Assembly: GCF_000619905.2 (NCBI RefSeq)
Contig: NZ_CP012371.1
Location: 2,046,001-2,110,000, forward strand
DNA: 64,000 nt
Direction: 5' to 3'
Origin: Nitrosospira briensis C-128
GTDB lineage: Bacteria; Pseudomonadota; Gammaproteobacteria; Burkholderiales; Nitrosomonadaceae
Positions 49,930-59,581 of the stretch are shown here, one piece after another (position 1 is the stretch's first letter; each line of letters begins with the position of its first letter). The notes below the pieces were generated by a model. The model was not told the DNA's origin. It made no database searches and was given only the letters and a program-made list of their open reading frames with translations. The translations under genes and the position numbers were made by a program.

Positions 49930-51078
49930 ATGAGTGCCGGATTTGAAATAAAAATAGTCGATTCTCTTGCCGGTATTTCCGTCCCGGCATGGAATGCGCT
50001 CACCGGAGACGATCCGTTTCTGCGGCACGAGTTCTTGTCCGCCATGCATGAAACCGGGTGTGCCTCGGAAAAAACGGGCTGGCTACCGCAGTTTGTCACG
50101 CTATGGGAGGGGAACGTCCTACGTGGCGCGCTGCCGCTTTACCTGAAAAGCCATTCCTACGGTGAATATGTGTTCGACTGGGCCTGGGCAAATGCGTATC
50201 AACGCTATGGCTACCCTTATTATCCCAAACTGTTGAGCGCGGTACCTTTCAGTCCGGTGACGGGGCGGCGGTTGCTTGCGGAGATTCCTGAGCACCGCGC
50301 CCTGCTTGTCTCGGCTGCAATGAAAATGATTAAAGACAGAGGCGGGGAGGGAGTATCGTCATTTCATTGCCTCTTTCCGCAGGAATATGAAGCGCGCGAA
50401 ATGGAAGAGGCGGGCATGACCTTGCGGCACGGAATCCAGTTTCACTGGCAGAACCGGGCCGGACAAGGTTATGAAAATTTCGAGATGTTCCTGGCGGGGA
50501 TGAGTCATGGCAAGCGCAAGAAAATCCGGCAGGAAAGACGTAAAGTACAAGCTGCAGGCATCCATTTTCAGTGGTTGTCTGGAAATGACATCAGTGACGA
50601 TCACTGGCATTTCTTCATCGATTGTTATAACAAGACCTACGACGAGCACCACTCCATGCCCTACCTCAATCTGGAATTCTTCATGCGGATTGGCAAAAGC
50701 ATGCCGGAGAATGTGCTCCTGATTCTGGCATTGCGCGACAATGAACCGGTCGGCGCCGCCCTCAATTTACACAGCGCACATACGCTATACGGTCGCTATT
50801 GGGGTACGAAGGAATTTATATCCGGTTTGCATTTCGAGACTTGCTATTATCAGGCTATTGAATACTGCATCGCACATGGCATCAAGTTGTTCGAGGGCGG
50901 CGCACAGGGAGAGCATAAGCTCGCGCGCGGTTTTCTTCCCGTCCGCACCTGGTCGGCGCACTGGCTGGCGCATCCCGAATTCGCCAAGGTCATCGGAAGC
51001 TATCTGGAGCGGGAAGCGCAGGACATCGGTCATTATCTGGACGAATTGAACGATAGTTCACCGTTCAGGAAAGAATAG
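49930..51078 (+). CDS. COG3146-type GNAT-fold acyltransferase (DUF482)
   Basis: The 382-residue protein has WNALTGDDPFLRHEFLSAMH and WLPQFVTLWEGNVLRGALPL near the N terminus, HGKRKKIRQERRKV in the middle and EGGAQGEHKLARGFLPVRTWSAH near the C terminus. These mark the DUF482/COG3146 family, predicted GNAT or FemAB-like N-acyltransferases; some members are annotated as peptidoglycan biosynthesis proteins, but the substrate is not settled. It is divergent from nadE across 95 bases, with no clear partner. The start is an ATG right after TCCCTC. Confidence 0.88.
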   Translation: MSAGFEIKIVDSLAGISVPAWNALTGDDPFLRHEFLSAMHETGCASEKTGWLPQFVTLWEGNVLRGALPLYLKSHSYGEYVFDWAWANAYQRYGYPYYPKLLSAVPFSPVTGRRLLAEIPEHRALLVSAAMKMIKDRGGEGVSSFHCLFPQEYEAREMEEAGMTLRHGIQFHWQNRAGQGYENFEMFLAGMSHGKRKKIRQERRKVQAAGIHFQWLSGNDISDDHWHFFIDCYNKTYDEHHSMPYLNLEFFMRIGKSMPENVLLILALRDNEPVGAALNLHSAHTLYGRYWGTKEFISGLHFETCYYQAIEYCIAHGIKLFEGGAQGEHKLARGFLPVRTWSAHWLAHPEFAKVIGSYLEREAQDIGHYLDELNDSSPFRKE

Positions 51079-51306
51079 ATGGGATAATTGCCGGGTTTCG
51101 CCGCCTGGACGGTACTTTCACCCGGCGTGCTTTACGGGCTCGTAAGGAGCGGCGTCCAGTTCAACTTGCTTTTCAATGGGGCGTCCTGTCCCGCAAAGTC
51201 GCGCTAATCCATTTTCAGAGTGTGGATTTACTCCTTTTGGAGCTCGAATCCGGTTTCGGCAACCTGCGCATATACTGCTACCCTCTATATTCATTCGCAT
51301 TGATTC

Positions 51307-51475
51307 TTAACCCGGATGTTTCATAAATTGACGCGTGCCCTTGCTGGTCTTTTGTTTCGTATGAAAATTTCGTTCAGTCGGGCGTATGAATAACTACGCC
51401 ACTCTTTCACAAAATCTCCCTAAAAAACAAAATCCTGCGCAATCATCACGCGAATTTATGAAACATCCGGGTTAA
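51307..51475 (+). mobile_element. MITE-like element, copy 1 (169 bp)
   Basis: The element begins with TTAACCCGGATG and ends with the exact inverse. The terminal inverted repeat is at least 23 bases, with the core CCCGGATGTTTCATAAATT. There is no coding frame inside. A nearly identical copy lies at 52835-53003 in the same orientation. Size, perfect termini and lack of genes fit a non-autonomous miniature transposable element mobilised by a transposase elsewhere in the genome. Confidence 0.85.
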
Positions 51476-51581
51476 ATCAATCCCCAGGAATCAGATGATG
51501 GAATTGGATACCTGTAAGGTGCGCTTCTCCCGGTTTATTGAAGACATTTAACTGAGATAGTGAGAGTCACTCCCTGCTGTA

Positions 51582-51611
51582 AAGACAAGAACTGGAATTT
51601 TCTAAGATAAT
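51582..51611 (+). promoter_or_regulatory. Possible promoter of the GT2-GtrA gene
   Basis: AAGACA (51582-51587) and GATAAT (51606-51611) are 18 bases apart. The start would be near 51618, just before the AGGAG ribosome site at 51633-51637. The -35 box is weak. Confidence 0.3.
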
Positions 51612-51647
51612 ACATCTCAGCCAAAAATGCCTAGGAGAGTTGACTCA

Positions 51648-52751
51648 TTGAAGACTGTTATCATTGTCCCAACATACAACGAACGGGAAAATATAGGCCC
51701 TCTGATCGAGGCGCTACAGCATCAATTTGAGAAGCTGCCCCACGACATGCATGTACTCGTGGTGGATGACAATTCACCGGACCGAACTGCGGATTTTGTT
51801 CGCGAATTACAGGCCGGCTATTCCAACTTGCATCTGCTTATGGGGGAGAAAAAAGGCCTGGGGGTCGCCTACATCCGGGGAATGCTGCATGCGATGGACG
51901 AATTAAACGCGGAAGTCGTGTTTGAGATGGATGCCGACTTCTCACATAAGCCGGAGGATGTGCCGCGACTGATGGCTGAAATCGATCATGGGGCTGATTT
52001 TGTCATCGGTAGCCGCTACGTGCCAGGCGGGAGCATTCCAGAAGAATGGGGGCTATATCGTCGTCTGAATTCGCGATTCGGAAATATCGTCGCACGCTAT
52101 CTGGCGGGAATTTATTCGGTGCGTGATTGCACTGCCGGTTTTCGGGCAATCCGCACATCCATTTTGCGCCGCATCGATTTTGCCAAGCTCGGGGTGCAAG
52201 GCTATGCATTCCAGGTTGCGCTGCTCCACGCGGTGACGGTTGAGAAGGCCAGAATTGTTGAAGTCCCGGTCGATTTTATCGATCGCTGCTATGGCGACTC
52301 AAAACTGGGGTTGCGAGATATCGTCGAATTTGTCGCGAATGCATGGTGGATACGTTTCGAGAGTTCAAAAACCTTCATCAAATTCTTGGCTGTCGGCGCC
52401 ACAGGCGTCACCGTTAATCTCGGATTTTTTACCCTGCTACTTTTTTTAGGCTTGAACAAATTTGTTGCTTCACCTATTTCCATAGAAATATCAATAATAT
52501 CCAATTTCCTTTTCAACAACTACTGGACATTTCGCGATCGCAACACCAAGGACAAAACCAGAATAAAAGGCCTTAAATTCAATACGGTCTCCCTGCTCTC
52601 GCTAATCTTGAGCTACGGCACCTTCGTCATACTTTCCTTATTCTTTCCTGACGTGCAGCCTCAGGTTCACCAATTCATCGGGATCATACCCGCCACCTTG
52701 ATAAATTACTTCCTCAACTCCTATTGGACTTTCAAGCATGTCGAAGACTGA
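51648..52751 (+). CDS. DPM1-like glycosyltransferase fused to a GtrA membrane domain
   Basis: The 367-residue protein joins a GT2 domain (VIIVPTYNERENIGPL, VVDDNSPDRT, EMDADFSHKPEDV as the metal site, GSRYVPGG) at residues 1-240 to a GtrA-type domain of four membrane helices. The latter contains FIKFLAVGATGVTVNLGFF, FLFNNYWTFRDR and a final NYFLNSYWTFKHVE. Such fusions load a sugar onto polyprenyl phosphate and are thought to help flip it. A TTG at 51648 has AGGAG ten bases upstream and gives the usual short N terminus; ATG 51627 has no ribosome site but is possible. It could supply the lipid donor for the GT39 enzyme at 5770. Confidence 0.9.
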   Translation: MKTVIIVPTYNERENIGPLIEALQHQFEKLPHDMHVLVVDDNSPDRTADFVRELQAGYSNLHLLMGEKKGLGVAYIRGMLHAMDELNAEVVFEMDADFSHKPEDVPRLMAEIDHGADFVIGSRYVPGGSIPEEWGLYRRLNSRFGNIVARYLAGIYSVRDCTAGFRAIRTSILRRIDFAKLGVQGYAFQVALLHAVTVEKARIVEVPVDFIDRCYGDSKLGLRDIVEFVANAWWIRFESSKTFIKFLAVGATGVTVNLGFFTLLLFLGLNKFVASPISIEISIISNFLFNNYWTFRDRNTKDKTRIKGLKFNTVSLLSLILSYGTFVILSLFFPDVQPQVHQFIGIIPATLINYFLNSYWTFKHVED

Positions 52752-52834
52752 ATTCGGGAATTGCACGGTTACCTGTTTGGCCGCAAAATATATCTTGCAG
52801 CGTAGCGTAAGCAGTCACATTAAATAATACATAT

Positions 52835-53003
52835 CTAACCCGGATGTTTCATAAATTGACGCGTGCCCTTGCTGGTCTTTTGTTTCGTATGAAAATTTCG
52901 TTCAGTCGGGCGTATGAATAACTACACCACTCTTTCACAAAATCTCCCTACAAAACAAAATCCTGCGCAATCATCACGCGAATTTATGAAACATCCGGGC
53001 TAA
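52835..53003 (+). mobile_element. MITE-like element, copy 2 (169 bp)
   Basis: This copy has the same length and orientation as the one at 51307-51475 and differs at only a handful of positions seen by eye (for example ACTACACC for ACTACGCC, CCCTACAAAAC for CCCTAAAAAAC, and one change in each outer TTAA). Its right end is only 10 bases before the ATG of the Nudix gene. The two copies bracket the GT2-GtrA gene. Confidence 0.85.
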
Positions 53004-53013
53004 ACCAATCTCG

Positions 53014-53553
53014 ATGAAATATTGCAGTAATTGTGGCACTTTGGTGGAATTGCGAATTCCTGAAGGCGATACGCTGCCGCGTTACGTTTGTTCCGCTTGC
53101 AATATTATTCATTACCAGAACCCCAAGATCGTGGTGGGCAGCATACCCGAATGGGGAGACAGGATATTGCTGTGCCGCCGAGCCATCGAGCCGCGCCAGG
53201 GCCTGTGGACATTGCCGGGGGGCTTCATGGAAAATGCCGAGACCCTGATTCAGGGCGCCGAACGCGAGACTTTGGAAGAAGCCAACGCCCGGGTGGAAAT
53301 GGGAGATCTTTATTCCATCTACAATTTGCCTCATATCAACCAGGTGCACGTGTTGTTCCGTGCACGGATGCTGGATCTCGACTTCAAACCGGGAATTGAA
53401 AGCCTGGATGTCAAACTTTTCCACGAAGCGGAAATTCCTTGGGATACGCTGGCTTTCCGTGTCATTAGCGAACCTCTGAGACGCTACTTTGAAGAGCGGC
53501 GCAAAGGAAAGTTAGGCTTCCACATGGGTACCATAGAAGCGCTTCAAAAATAA
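53014..53553 (+). CDS. Nudix hydrolase with N-terminal zinc ribbon
   Basis: The 179-residue protein starts [11 protein letters not shown] and has a second C-x2-C in [14 protein letters not shown], forming a zinc ribbon as in NADH pyrophosphatase-like and COG1051 proteins. The Nudix box [22 protein letters not shown] lies at residues 69-90, with the metal-binding REtxEE. Substrates of this subgroup range over nucleotide diphosphate derivatives such as ADP-ribose or NADH; the exact one is unknown. The start is only 10 bases after a MITE-like element, with no good ribosome site, so its expression may depend on the element. Confidence 0.92.
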   Translation: MKYCSNCGTLVELRIPEGDTLPRYVCSACNIIHYQNPKIVVGSIPEWGDRILLCRRAIEPRQGLWTLPGGFMENAETLIQGAERETLEEANARVEMGDLYSIYNLPHINQVHVLFRARMLDLDFKPGIESLDVKLFHEAEIPWDTLAFRVISEPLRRYFEERRKGKLGFHMGTIEALQK

Positions 53554-53695
53554 TTTTTCAAATTGGAAAAGCCCCGCCAGAAGATGTGTTTCGTCCTCGC
53601 GGGAACGGGTCAGGTTTATTTTTATCGCGGGATACGGATTATAAGAAATGAAGTAGAAATGAAGTGGCGTACGTAAACGTACTTCATACCTGCGA

Positions 53696-54862
53696 TTACG
53701 CTGCCCGCAGCGAGTCCACGATATTCAGGCGTGCGGCCCGTACAGCCGGGAGAAAGCCGCCGACCACGCCCATGATCAGGGCGAACGCAAATGATTTAAG
53801 GATAATTTCGAGATTCAGGATAAAGCTGAACGCCAGTTCGGAGAAGGACTGCCAATTCATGGTGGAAATGGTAAAGAACTGCATGAAAGACGCCATTGTC
53901 AAACCGATAACGCCGCCCGCCGCGCCGAGCATCAATGCTTCCACAAGAAATGCAGTAAGAATATTTCCGCGGCGAAAACCCAATGCGCGCAAGGTACCGA
54001 TTTCCGTGGCGCGATTGGCAACCGAGGCGTACATGGTGATCATTGCACCGATGATCGCGCCTGCGGAAAAAATGATTGACAACATCATCCCCAGGTAGCG
54101 GATGAAATTTGCCAGTACTTGCGATTGCTCCGCATAGAAAACGCTTTCCCGCTTGGCTTCCAGAGTAAGGCGGGGATCCTCTTCAATGCGGGACTTGAGT
54201 TGAGGAAACGTTGCCGCGTCGTTCAGCTTCAGTATCACTGAAGAATAGACTGGTCTGCGAAATGCCTGCATCAGCTGGTCCACGTCTCCCCAGATCTCCG
54301 AATCGAAACCGCTTTTACCTGCATCCATAATGCCGACCACGGTCCATTCACGTTGCGCGAAGCGCAACGTTTCGCCCACACCTGCGCCTTTATAACGCTC
54401 GGCAATATTCTTGCCCGCAATAATTTCCGTCGAGCCGGGAAGGAACATGCGCCCCTCCGTGATTTCCACCTGGGGGCGTAGTTCGATCCCCTTTTGTCCG
54501 ACGCCGCGTATCAATACGTTTGAGGCTTTATTGGAGTCGCGCTTGGGAAGAGAGATCAATACGATGGTTTCCTTCGATGCAAGGCGCGCACCGTCTATGC
54601 CGTAGGCAACTTCCGGCTGGTTTTCGACAATGGCGGCCTGGTCGCGCTCAACGAGACTCTGCACTTCCGTCCCGGCGGAACGACGCGTAACTATTACATT
54701 ATCGGGAGACCCTGTTTCCACCATGGTTTTCCTGAGACCCTCCTCCAGCATCAACACGGTTGCGAATACGAAAACCACCAAGGCCATTCCGCAGGCGGTG
54801 AGCAGCGTAGTCAATTTGCGTGCGGCGAGATTGCGCCACGTGTATGAAAGAGGGACCGACAT
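53696..54862 (-). CDS. ABC transporter permease, FtsX/MacB type (2)
   Basis: The 388-residue protein has one N-terminal membrane helix (LLTACGMALVVFVFATVLML), a large periplasmic domain, and three C-terminal helices with GTLRALGFRRGNILTAFLVEA, the standard MacB/FtsX-like permease plan. The ATG at 54862 is chosen; the frame is open to 54907 but overlaps the upstream gene. It is the last gene of a four-gene minus-strand exporter unit and probably pairs with the permease just upstream. Confidence 0.9.
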   Translation of the reverse strand: MSVPLSYTWRNLAARKLTTLLTACGMALVVFVFATVLMLEEGLRKTMVETGSPDNVIVTRRSAGTEVQSLVERDQAAIVENQPEVAYGIDGARLASKETIVLISLPKRDSNKASNVLIRGVGQKGIELRPQVEITEGRMFLPGSTEIIAGKNIAERYKGAGVGETLRFAQREWTVVGIMDAGKSGFDSEIWGDVDQLMQAFRRPVYSSVILKLNDAATFPQLKSRIEEDPRLTLEAKRESVFYAEQSQVLANFIRYLGMMLSIIFSAGAIIGAMITMYASVANRATEIGTLRALGFRRGNILTAFLVEALMLGAAGGVIGLTMASFMQFFTISTMNWQSFSELAFSFILNLEIILKSFAFALIMGVVGGFLPAVRAARLNIVDSLRAA

Positions 54863-54878
54863 AATCAATATGAATAAG

Positions 54879-56036
54879 CTACCCGATGTGACGAAGTCCT
54901 TCCACAATAGACACTTGCGACGCGCGCAACGCAGGTATCACTGCTGCAATAAAGCCGACTGAAATTGCGGCGCCAACCTGCATGAAGACCGTTTCCAGTG
55001 AGACGCCGAATACCGGAAACAGTGTACCCACCTGTTTGCTGAATGCATGGGCGACCGGAAAAGTAAGCAGAATCCCGATCACCGCACCTGCGAGCGCAAT
55101 AGCCATGGACTCGCCATAAATCAATCCGCTAAGGAAACGCGGGCCAAAACCCAATGCCTTGAGCGTGGCGTACTCGCGGATGCGTTCCCGGGCGGTCATT
55201 GCCATGGTGTTCGCCATTACCGCAAGGATGATGAATATCACCACGAACGAAACGACGCGTATCGCCACCACGATGGCTTCGGTCATGGCAACAAAACCCA
55301 GTTGGAACGCCTTCTCTGTTTCGGTAAGGGTTTCTGCGAGAGAGTTTCTGAACAATGCGTCGATTTCGGTCGATATTTCCGCAGCCCTGTCGGCATCCGA
55401 GATTTGGATTATGTATACACCTACATGATTGGATCGGCGGGTAATAGTCTTTTTCAACGTTTCATTGAGGTAATCCCAGTGAAAGAAAAGTTGCGAGGTG
55501 TCCGTTCCCGCTTCAGCGCCGTCATAAATAGCGCGCACCGTAAAACTCCATGCACCTGGGTAAATCGTTCCCCGAAGAGGGATTGTATCGCCGACCTTGA
55601 AGCCATACGTATCTGCCAGCTTGCGGCCGATTACACAGCCCTTGCGGTCGGTGCGGAATGCTTTCATTTCCGCCGGCGGGATGAGGTATTCGGGATAAAG
55701 ATCGAAATAGGTTTTTCCATCTACCGCGAACTGCGGGAAAAAGTTTTTCTCGGTAATATAGACTCCGCCAAACCAGTTCGCATGACTGATTGCCGACACG
55801 CCCGGAATTTTACGAATCCGCTCCTGATAGTTGATCGGTAGCTGAAACACCAGCGAAATCGAGCTTCGCGTCACCAGGCGAGTGGAGGAAGCGTTTTCCG
55901 CTCCCGCATACCAGGCATCAACCACTGTCCGTAGCAATCCGAAAGCGAGTATTGCCACCACCAGGCCCAGCACAGTCAGTCCGGTGCGCAGCTTATGGCG
56001 CAGCGTATTTCTTGAAATAAGCTTCAGGAAATGCAT
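54879..56036 (-). CDS. ABC transporter permease, FtsX/MacB type (1)
   Basis: The 385-residue protein has an N-terminal helix (LRTGLTVLGLVVAILAFGLL), a periplasmic domain of about 230 residues, and three C-terminal helices containing EYATLKALGFGPRFLSGLIY, the FtsX-like core. It resembles its downstream neighbour in plan but not closely in sequence, so the two probably form a heterodimer. The family includes LolCE-type and MacB-type exporters. Confidence 0.9.
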   Translation of the reverse strand: MHFLKLISRNTLRHKLRTGLTVLGLVVAILAFGLLRTVVDAWYAGAENASSTRLVTRSSISLVFQLPINYQERIRKIPGVSAISHANWFGGVYITEKNFFPQFAVDGKTYFDLYPEYLIPPAEMKAFRTDRKGCVIGRKLADTYGFKVGDTIPLRGTIYPGAWSFTVRAIYDGAEAGTDTSQLFFHWDYLNETLKKTITRRSNHVGVYIIQISDADRAAEISTEIDALFRNSLAETLTETEKAFQLGFVAMTEAIVVAIRVVSFVVIFIILAVMANTMAMTARERIREYATLKALGFGPRFLSGLIYGESMAIALAGAVIGILLTFPVAHAFSKQVGTLFPVFGVSLETVFMQVGAAISVGFIAAVIPALRASQVSIVEGLRHIG

Positions 56037-56112
56037 TTTTGCAGCAATTGCGCCATAGCGTGCCGTGGAAGAAACGTTGTAAAAAGCAAAGGAGAACGCG
56101 CCATACCGCCGC

Positions 56113-56811
56113 TTACTGTTGGGGGGCTACATCCAGTTCGCCTTTTTCGAGATGACGAATCGAATGGGCTGATTTGGCCGCATGCGGGTCATGCGTCACC
56201 ATAATGATCGTTTTGCCCATCTCGCTGTTCAGGCGCGCAAGCATGGCGAGAATATCGTCCGCCGATACCCGATCAAGATCTCCGGTGGGTTCGTCCGCCA
56301 CCAGAATGAGCGGGTCGGTAATAAAGGCGCGGGCGATTGCCACACGTTGCTGCTGACCGCCGGACAGTTCAGAAGGATAGTGCGCCATACGGTCAGTCAG
56401 ACCTACCATCGACAACGCAAGTTCGACGCGCTCCTGTCGCTCGCTACGCGAAAGTGTTGTCAATAACAACGGCAGCTCAACGTTCTCAAACGCGGTCAGT
56501 ACGGGCATGAGGTTATAGAACTGGAAAATGAACCCGACATTGGCAGCTCGCCAGTCCGCCAGCTCCGCTTCGGAAAGCACGGCGATATCGATTCCGTTAA
56601 CTTTCAGCGAACCGCTGTCGGGCTTGTCGATACCTGCGATAAGGTTGAGCAACGTACTTTTGCCGGAGCCGGAAGGGCCCATCAACGCGATGAAATCGCC
56701 CGGCATGATGTCGAAAGAGATGTTGGTTAAGACAGGCACCACTTGTCCGCCACGGCAGTAGGATTTGGTGAGTTGCCTGATCTCGACAATCGATTTGGAA
56801 GCGTTTTCCAT
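56113..56811 (-). CDS. ABC transporter ATP-binding protein, LolD/MacB type
   Basis: The 232-residue ATPase has Walker [14 protein letters not shown] at 45-57, the signature [14 protein letters not shown], Walker [13 protein letters not shown] and the switch VTHDPHAA. The motif EPTGDLD and the length are typical of the LolD/MacB/FtsE group that powers FtsX-like permeases. It lies 18 bases after the adaptor gene and 76 before the first permease. It is a cytoplasmic subunit. Confidence 0.95.
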   Translation of the reverse strand: MENASKSIVEIRQLTKSYCRGGQVVPVLTNISFDIMPGDFIALMGPSGSGKSTLLNLIAGIDKPDSGSLKVNGIDIAVLSEAELADWRAANVGFIFQFYNLMPVLTAFENVELPLLLTTLSRSERQERVELALSMVGLTDRMAHYPSELSGGQQQRVAIARAFITDPLILVADEPTGDLDRVSADDILAMLARLNSEMGKTIIMVTHDPHAAKSAHSIRHLEKGELDVAPQQ

Positions 56812-56828
56812 GCAAGCCCTGCTGCCTT

Positions 56829-58046
56829 TTATTTGGCCGCTGTTTTGACCTTGTCGCCGTTGTCGAGCCTGTCTCCCGGTCTCAGTATTACCTTGTCGCC
56901 AGCCTTGGCACCTTTCAGGACTTCAACCATATCGCCAATTTTTTCGCCGGTGTCAATGGACGTCTCAACCGCCTTTCCTTCCTTTAAAAGGAATATGACG
57001 CTCCTGCCATTTCTCTGCGTGATCGCGTCGGACAATACAGCAACGCGCGCAGTGCGCTGGTCAGCAGCCATCTCTTTTTCCAGGAACGCGACCTTGGCGC
57101 TCATTTCCGGCAGCACCTTGGGATCATGGTCGACAAATCGTATTTTTACCAACACAGTCGCTTTAGCACGGTCCACCGTCGGCACGATGCGCTGTACCAT
57201 GCCGCGCAAACGCAGATCGGGAAGTGCATCCAGCTGAATTTCGCAAGGTTGCCCGAGTTTTACTTTTGGCAAATTGGATTCGGATACATCGGCTTCTACT
57301 TCGAGCGTATCCATGTCTGCCATCGTTACCACTGCGCCCTTGGCGTCAAGCGCGGAAGAGAAGGGAGTGACGACGTCCCCGATATTCGCGCTTTTCGTCA
57401 ATACCACTCCATCGAACGGCGCACGGATCAGCGTTTGCTCCACCGCTATCCGGGCTGCGCGGTGATTTGCCTCGGCTACGGCGACCTCGGCGCCGAAACC
57501 CCGAAGGGCAGCCTGAGCCTTGTGATACCGGGCAGTGACAGTATCGTATGCGAATGGCGAAATGAAGCCCTTGTCGAGCAACTCCCCATTCCGGTTGAAT
57601 GCTGCCCGGGCATCGACCAATTCTGCTTGTGCCTGCTGCAGGTTCGCCTTCGCTACGTTGACGCTGGCCGCTGCCTGGTCCATCGCTGCGGTGACATCGG
57701 CATTCTCCAGTCGCGCAATGATTTCGCCTTCCGTTACCTTGCTGCCTTCTGTTACCCCTAACCATTCCACCCGTCCGGTAGCCTTGGAGGCCACTGCTGC
57801 CTTCCGCTGCGCAACCACGTAACCGGTGGCGTTGAGCAATGTGAATGATTGTGACGGATACGCAGTGGTGATGGTGGTCGACTCCACCTCTATCGCCATG
57901 CCGCTTCGGAAATAGAGAAACCCGAGCACCACAAGCATTGCAGTGATCGCGAGCCAGGCTGCGAGGGGGAAGCGCGTCTTGTGCGTACGCCCCGTTGCGG
58001 CGCTGCTCCGGTCTATCTTCAGCCTGGAAAGGTCTTCGTTGGTCAC
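56829..58046 (-). CDS. Periplasmic adaptor (MFP/HlyD) subunit of ABC exporter
   Basis: The 405-residue protein has a short cytoplasmic start, one membrane helix at about 30-50 (LAAWLAITAMLVVLGFLYF), a biotinyl-lipoyl-like half motif (VEWLGVTEGSKVTEGEIIA), an alpha-hairpin rich in Ala and Gln (residues 110-180), the second half motif (IRAPFDGVVLTKSANIGDVV) and a C-terminal beta-barrel. This is the MacA/AcrA plan. It is the first gene of the unit, so the system is an adaptor, ATPase and two permeases. No outer-membrane factor gene is adjacent. The exported substrate is unknown. Confidence 0.93.
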   Translation of the reverse strand: MTNEDLSRLKIDRSSAATGRTHKTRFPLAAWLAITAMLVVLGFLYFRSGMAIEVESTTITTAYPSQSFTLLNATGYVVAQRKAAVASKATGRVEWLGVTEGSKVTEGEIIARLENADVTAAMDQAAASVNVAKANLQQAQAELVDARAAFNRNGELLDKGFISPFAYDTVTARYHKAQAALRGFGAEVAVAEANHRAARIAVEQTLIRAPFDGVVLTKSANIGDVVTPFSSALDAKGAVVTMADMDTLEVEADVSESNLPKVKLGQPCEIQLDALPDLRLRGMVQRIVPTVDRAKATVLVKIRFVDHDPKVLPEMSAKVAFLEKEMAADQRTARVAVLSDAITQRNGRSVIFLLKEGKAVETSIDTGEKIGDMVEVLKGAKAGDKVILRPGDRLDNGDKVKTAAK

Positions 58047-58268
58047 GGCAACATCTCGGATAATTCAACGCCGCGATTATGAAGTAGAAGCATTGTTACG
58101 GCTAGAAGCCTCTGGCTCAGCCCTGCGCGGCCATGAGGGTAATTCAGGGGCAGGATGAGAAGGATGAGCAGGCGAATGGCAGGCACTCTCCTTCTTGATT
58201 GTGACAGCGGTTTCGTGGAAACCTGTCAGCAATAAGAATGACGCGTAATTTCTGGCAGTGGAAAGGTC

Positions 58269-59573
58269 TTACTCAAGCAACACCATCCTCGAACGCGAAA
58301 GCGGAGGATTGTTTGCGAAATATCGCTTGATGCCGGCGAGTATGGCGTCGGCCAGTTTGTCCTGATACGCGCTATCCTTCAGTTTCTTTTCCTCATCCGG
58401 GTTACTGATGAAGGCTGTTTCAACCAGGATTGAAGGGATGTCAGGCGATTTGAGGACGGCGAAGCCGGCCTGTTCCACGCTGGTTTTATGCAGGTGGTTG
58501 ATATCGCCGATTTCTGAAAGCACTTCCCTGCCGAGCTTAAGGCTGTCGTTGATGGTTGCCGTTTGTGACAAATCAAGCAAAGTTTGCTTGAGATAGGGGT
58601 CCTTGATATCCAGATTGACTCCGCCGATCAAGTCCGCGTCGTTTTCTTTTTTTGCCAGCCAGCGCGCAGCAGCCGAGGTCGCGCCACGTTCGGACAGTGC
58701 GAATACGGAGGAGCCGCGTGCATGCGGCTTGATGAATGCGTCGGCATGAACGGATACGAACAAATCGGCGTTCACCTGGCGAGCCTTTACCAAACGCATC
58801 GGCAGCGAAATAAAGTAATCCCCTTCCCGCGTCAGCGCGGCCCGCATATTGGGTTCTTTATCTATCTTGGCTTTGAGTTTTTTGGCGATCGCCAGCGTGA
58901 TATTTTTCTCATGTGTGCCACGTTGGCTTATTGCCCCAGGATCCTCCCCACCATGTCCAGGGTCGATGGCGACCGTTATGAGACGTATCATCTCCGGCTT
59001 ATGCTTTTTGGACGTCAAAGCGCGCGCGGACCTGGTTTCCGCTTTTGAATTTATATTAGTGTCGGGATTGGCATCAGTTTGTAATGTCGCCGTGGTATTT
59101 TCGTTAAGAAGCGCCATCAGCGGATCGGGCGGAACAACGGGATAAAGATCCAGCACCAACCGGTGCCCGTAGTCGCCCACGGGTTTGAGCGCGAAAGCTT
59201 GCGGCACTGCTTGGGTTTTGAGGTCCAGAACCAGGCGCAATATGCCCGGTTTGAAGCGGCCGATCCGCACTGCCTGGATATAGGGGTCGGCGGCGTCAAT
59301 TCTATCCGCGAGTTTTTCGAGTTCGGGCGTTAGCACGACTTGTTCCAGATCGATCGCAACGCGATCCGGATTTTTTACGATGCTGAGCGAATACTGTATA
59401 GGCAGGGCTGATTCCAGCGTGAGGCGGGTATACTCCGGCGCCGGCCAGACACGGACCGAACTGACCTTGATATCAGCGAAGGCGGAATTGCAGAGCGTCA
59501 GAAACAGGAGTACAGCCGCCACGAACCAAGTGACGAATATGGGGTGGGTACGAACATTGCAACAATCGGACAT
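58269..59573 (-). CDS. amiC: N-acetylmuramoyl-L-alanine amidase with AMIN domain
   Basis: The 434-residue protein has a signal peptide (FVTWFVAAVLLFLTLCNSAFA), an AMIN domain at about 35-150 (IKVSSVRVWPAPEYTRLTLE) that targets the septal wall, a linker, and an Amidase_3 domain from about 200. The zinc ligands fall in VAIDPGHGGEDPG (His), THEKNITLAI (Glu) and VSVHADA (His), with the catalytic Glu in ILVETAFISNP. It cleaves the amide between muramic acid and the stem peptide at division. The ATG at 59573 follows tsaE by 8 bases; ATG 59618 would overlap it. Confidence 0.94.
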   Translation of the reverse strand: MSDCCNVRTHPIFVTWFVAAVLLFLTLCNSAFADIKVSSVRVWPAPEYTRLTLESALPIQYSLSIVKNPDRVAIDLEQVVLTPELEKLADRIDAADPYIQAVRIGRFKPGILRLVLDLKTQAVPQAFALKPVGDYGHRLVLDLYPVVPPDPLMALLNENTTATLQTDANPDTNINSKAETRSARALTSKKHKPEMIRLITVAIDPGHGGEDPGAISQRGTHEKNITLAIAKKLKAKIDKEPNMRAALTREGDYFISLPMRLVKARQVNADLFVSVHADAFIKPHARGSSVFALSERGATSAAARWLAKKENDADLIGGVNLDIKDPYLKQTLLDLSQTATINDSLKLGREVLSEIGDINHLHKTSVEQAGFAVLKSPDIPSILVETAFISNPDEEKKLKDSAYQDKLADAILAGIKRYFANNPPLSRSRMVLLE

Positions 59574-59581
59574 TGCCGCGT

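Noticed and set aside
53554-53695. Terminator after the Nudix gene (CCCGC with GCGGG)
   Set aside because: The five-base stem has a loop of more than 20 bases and no T-tract directly after it.
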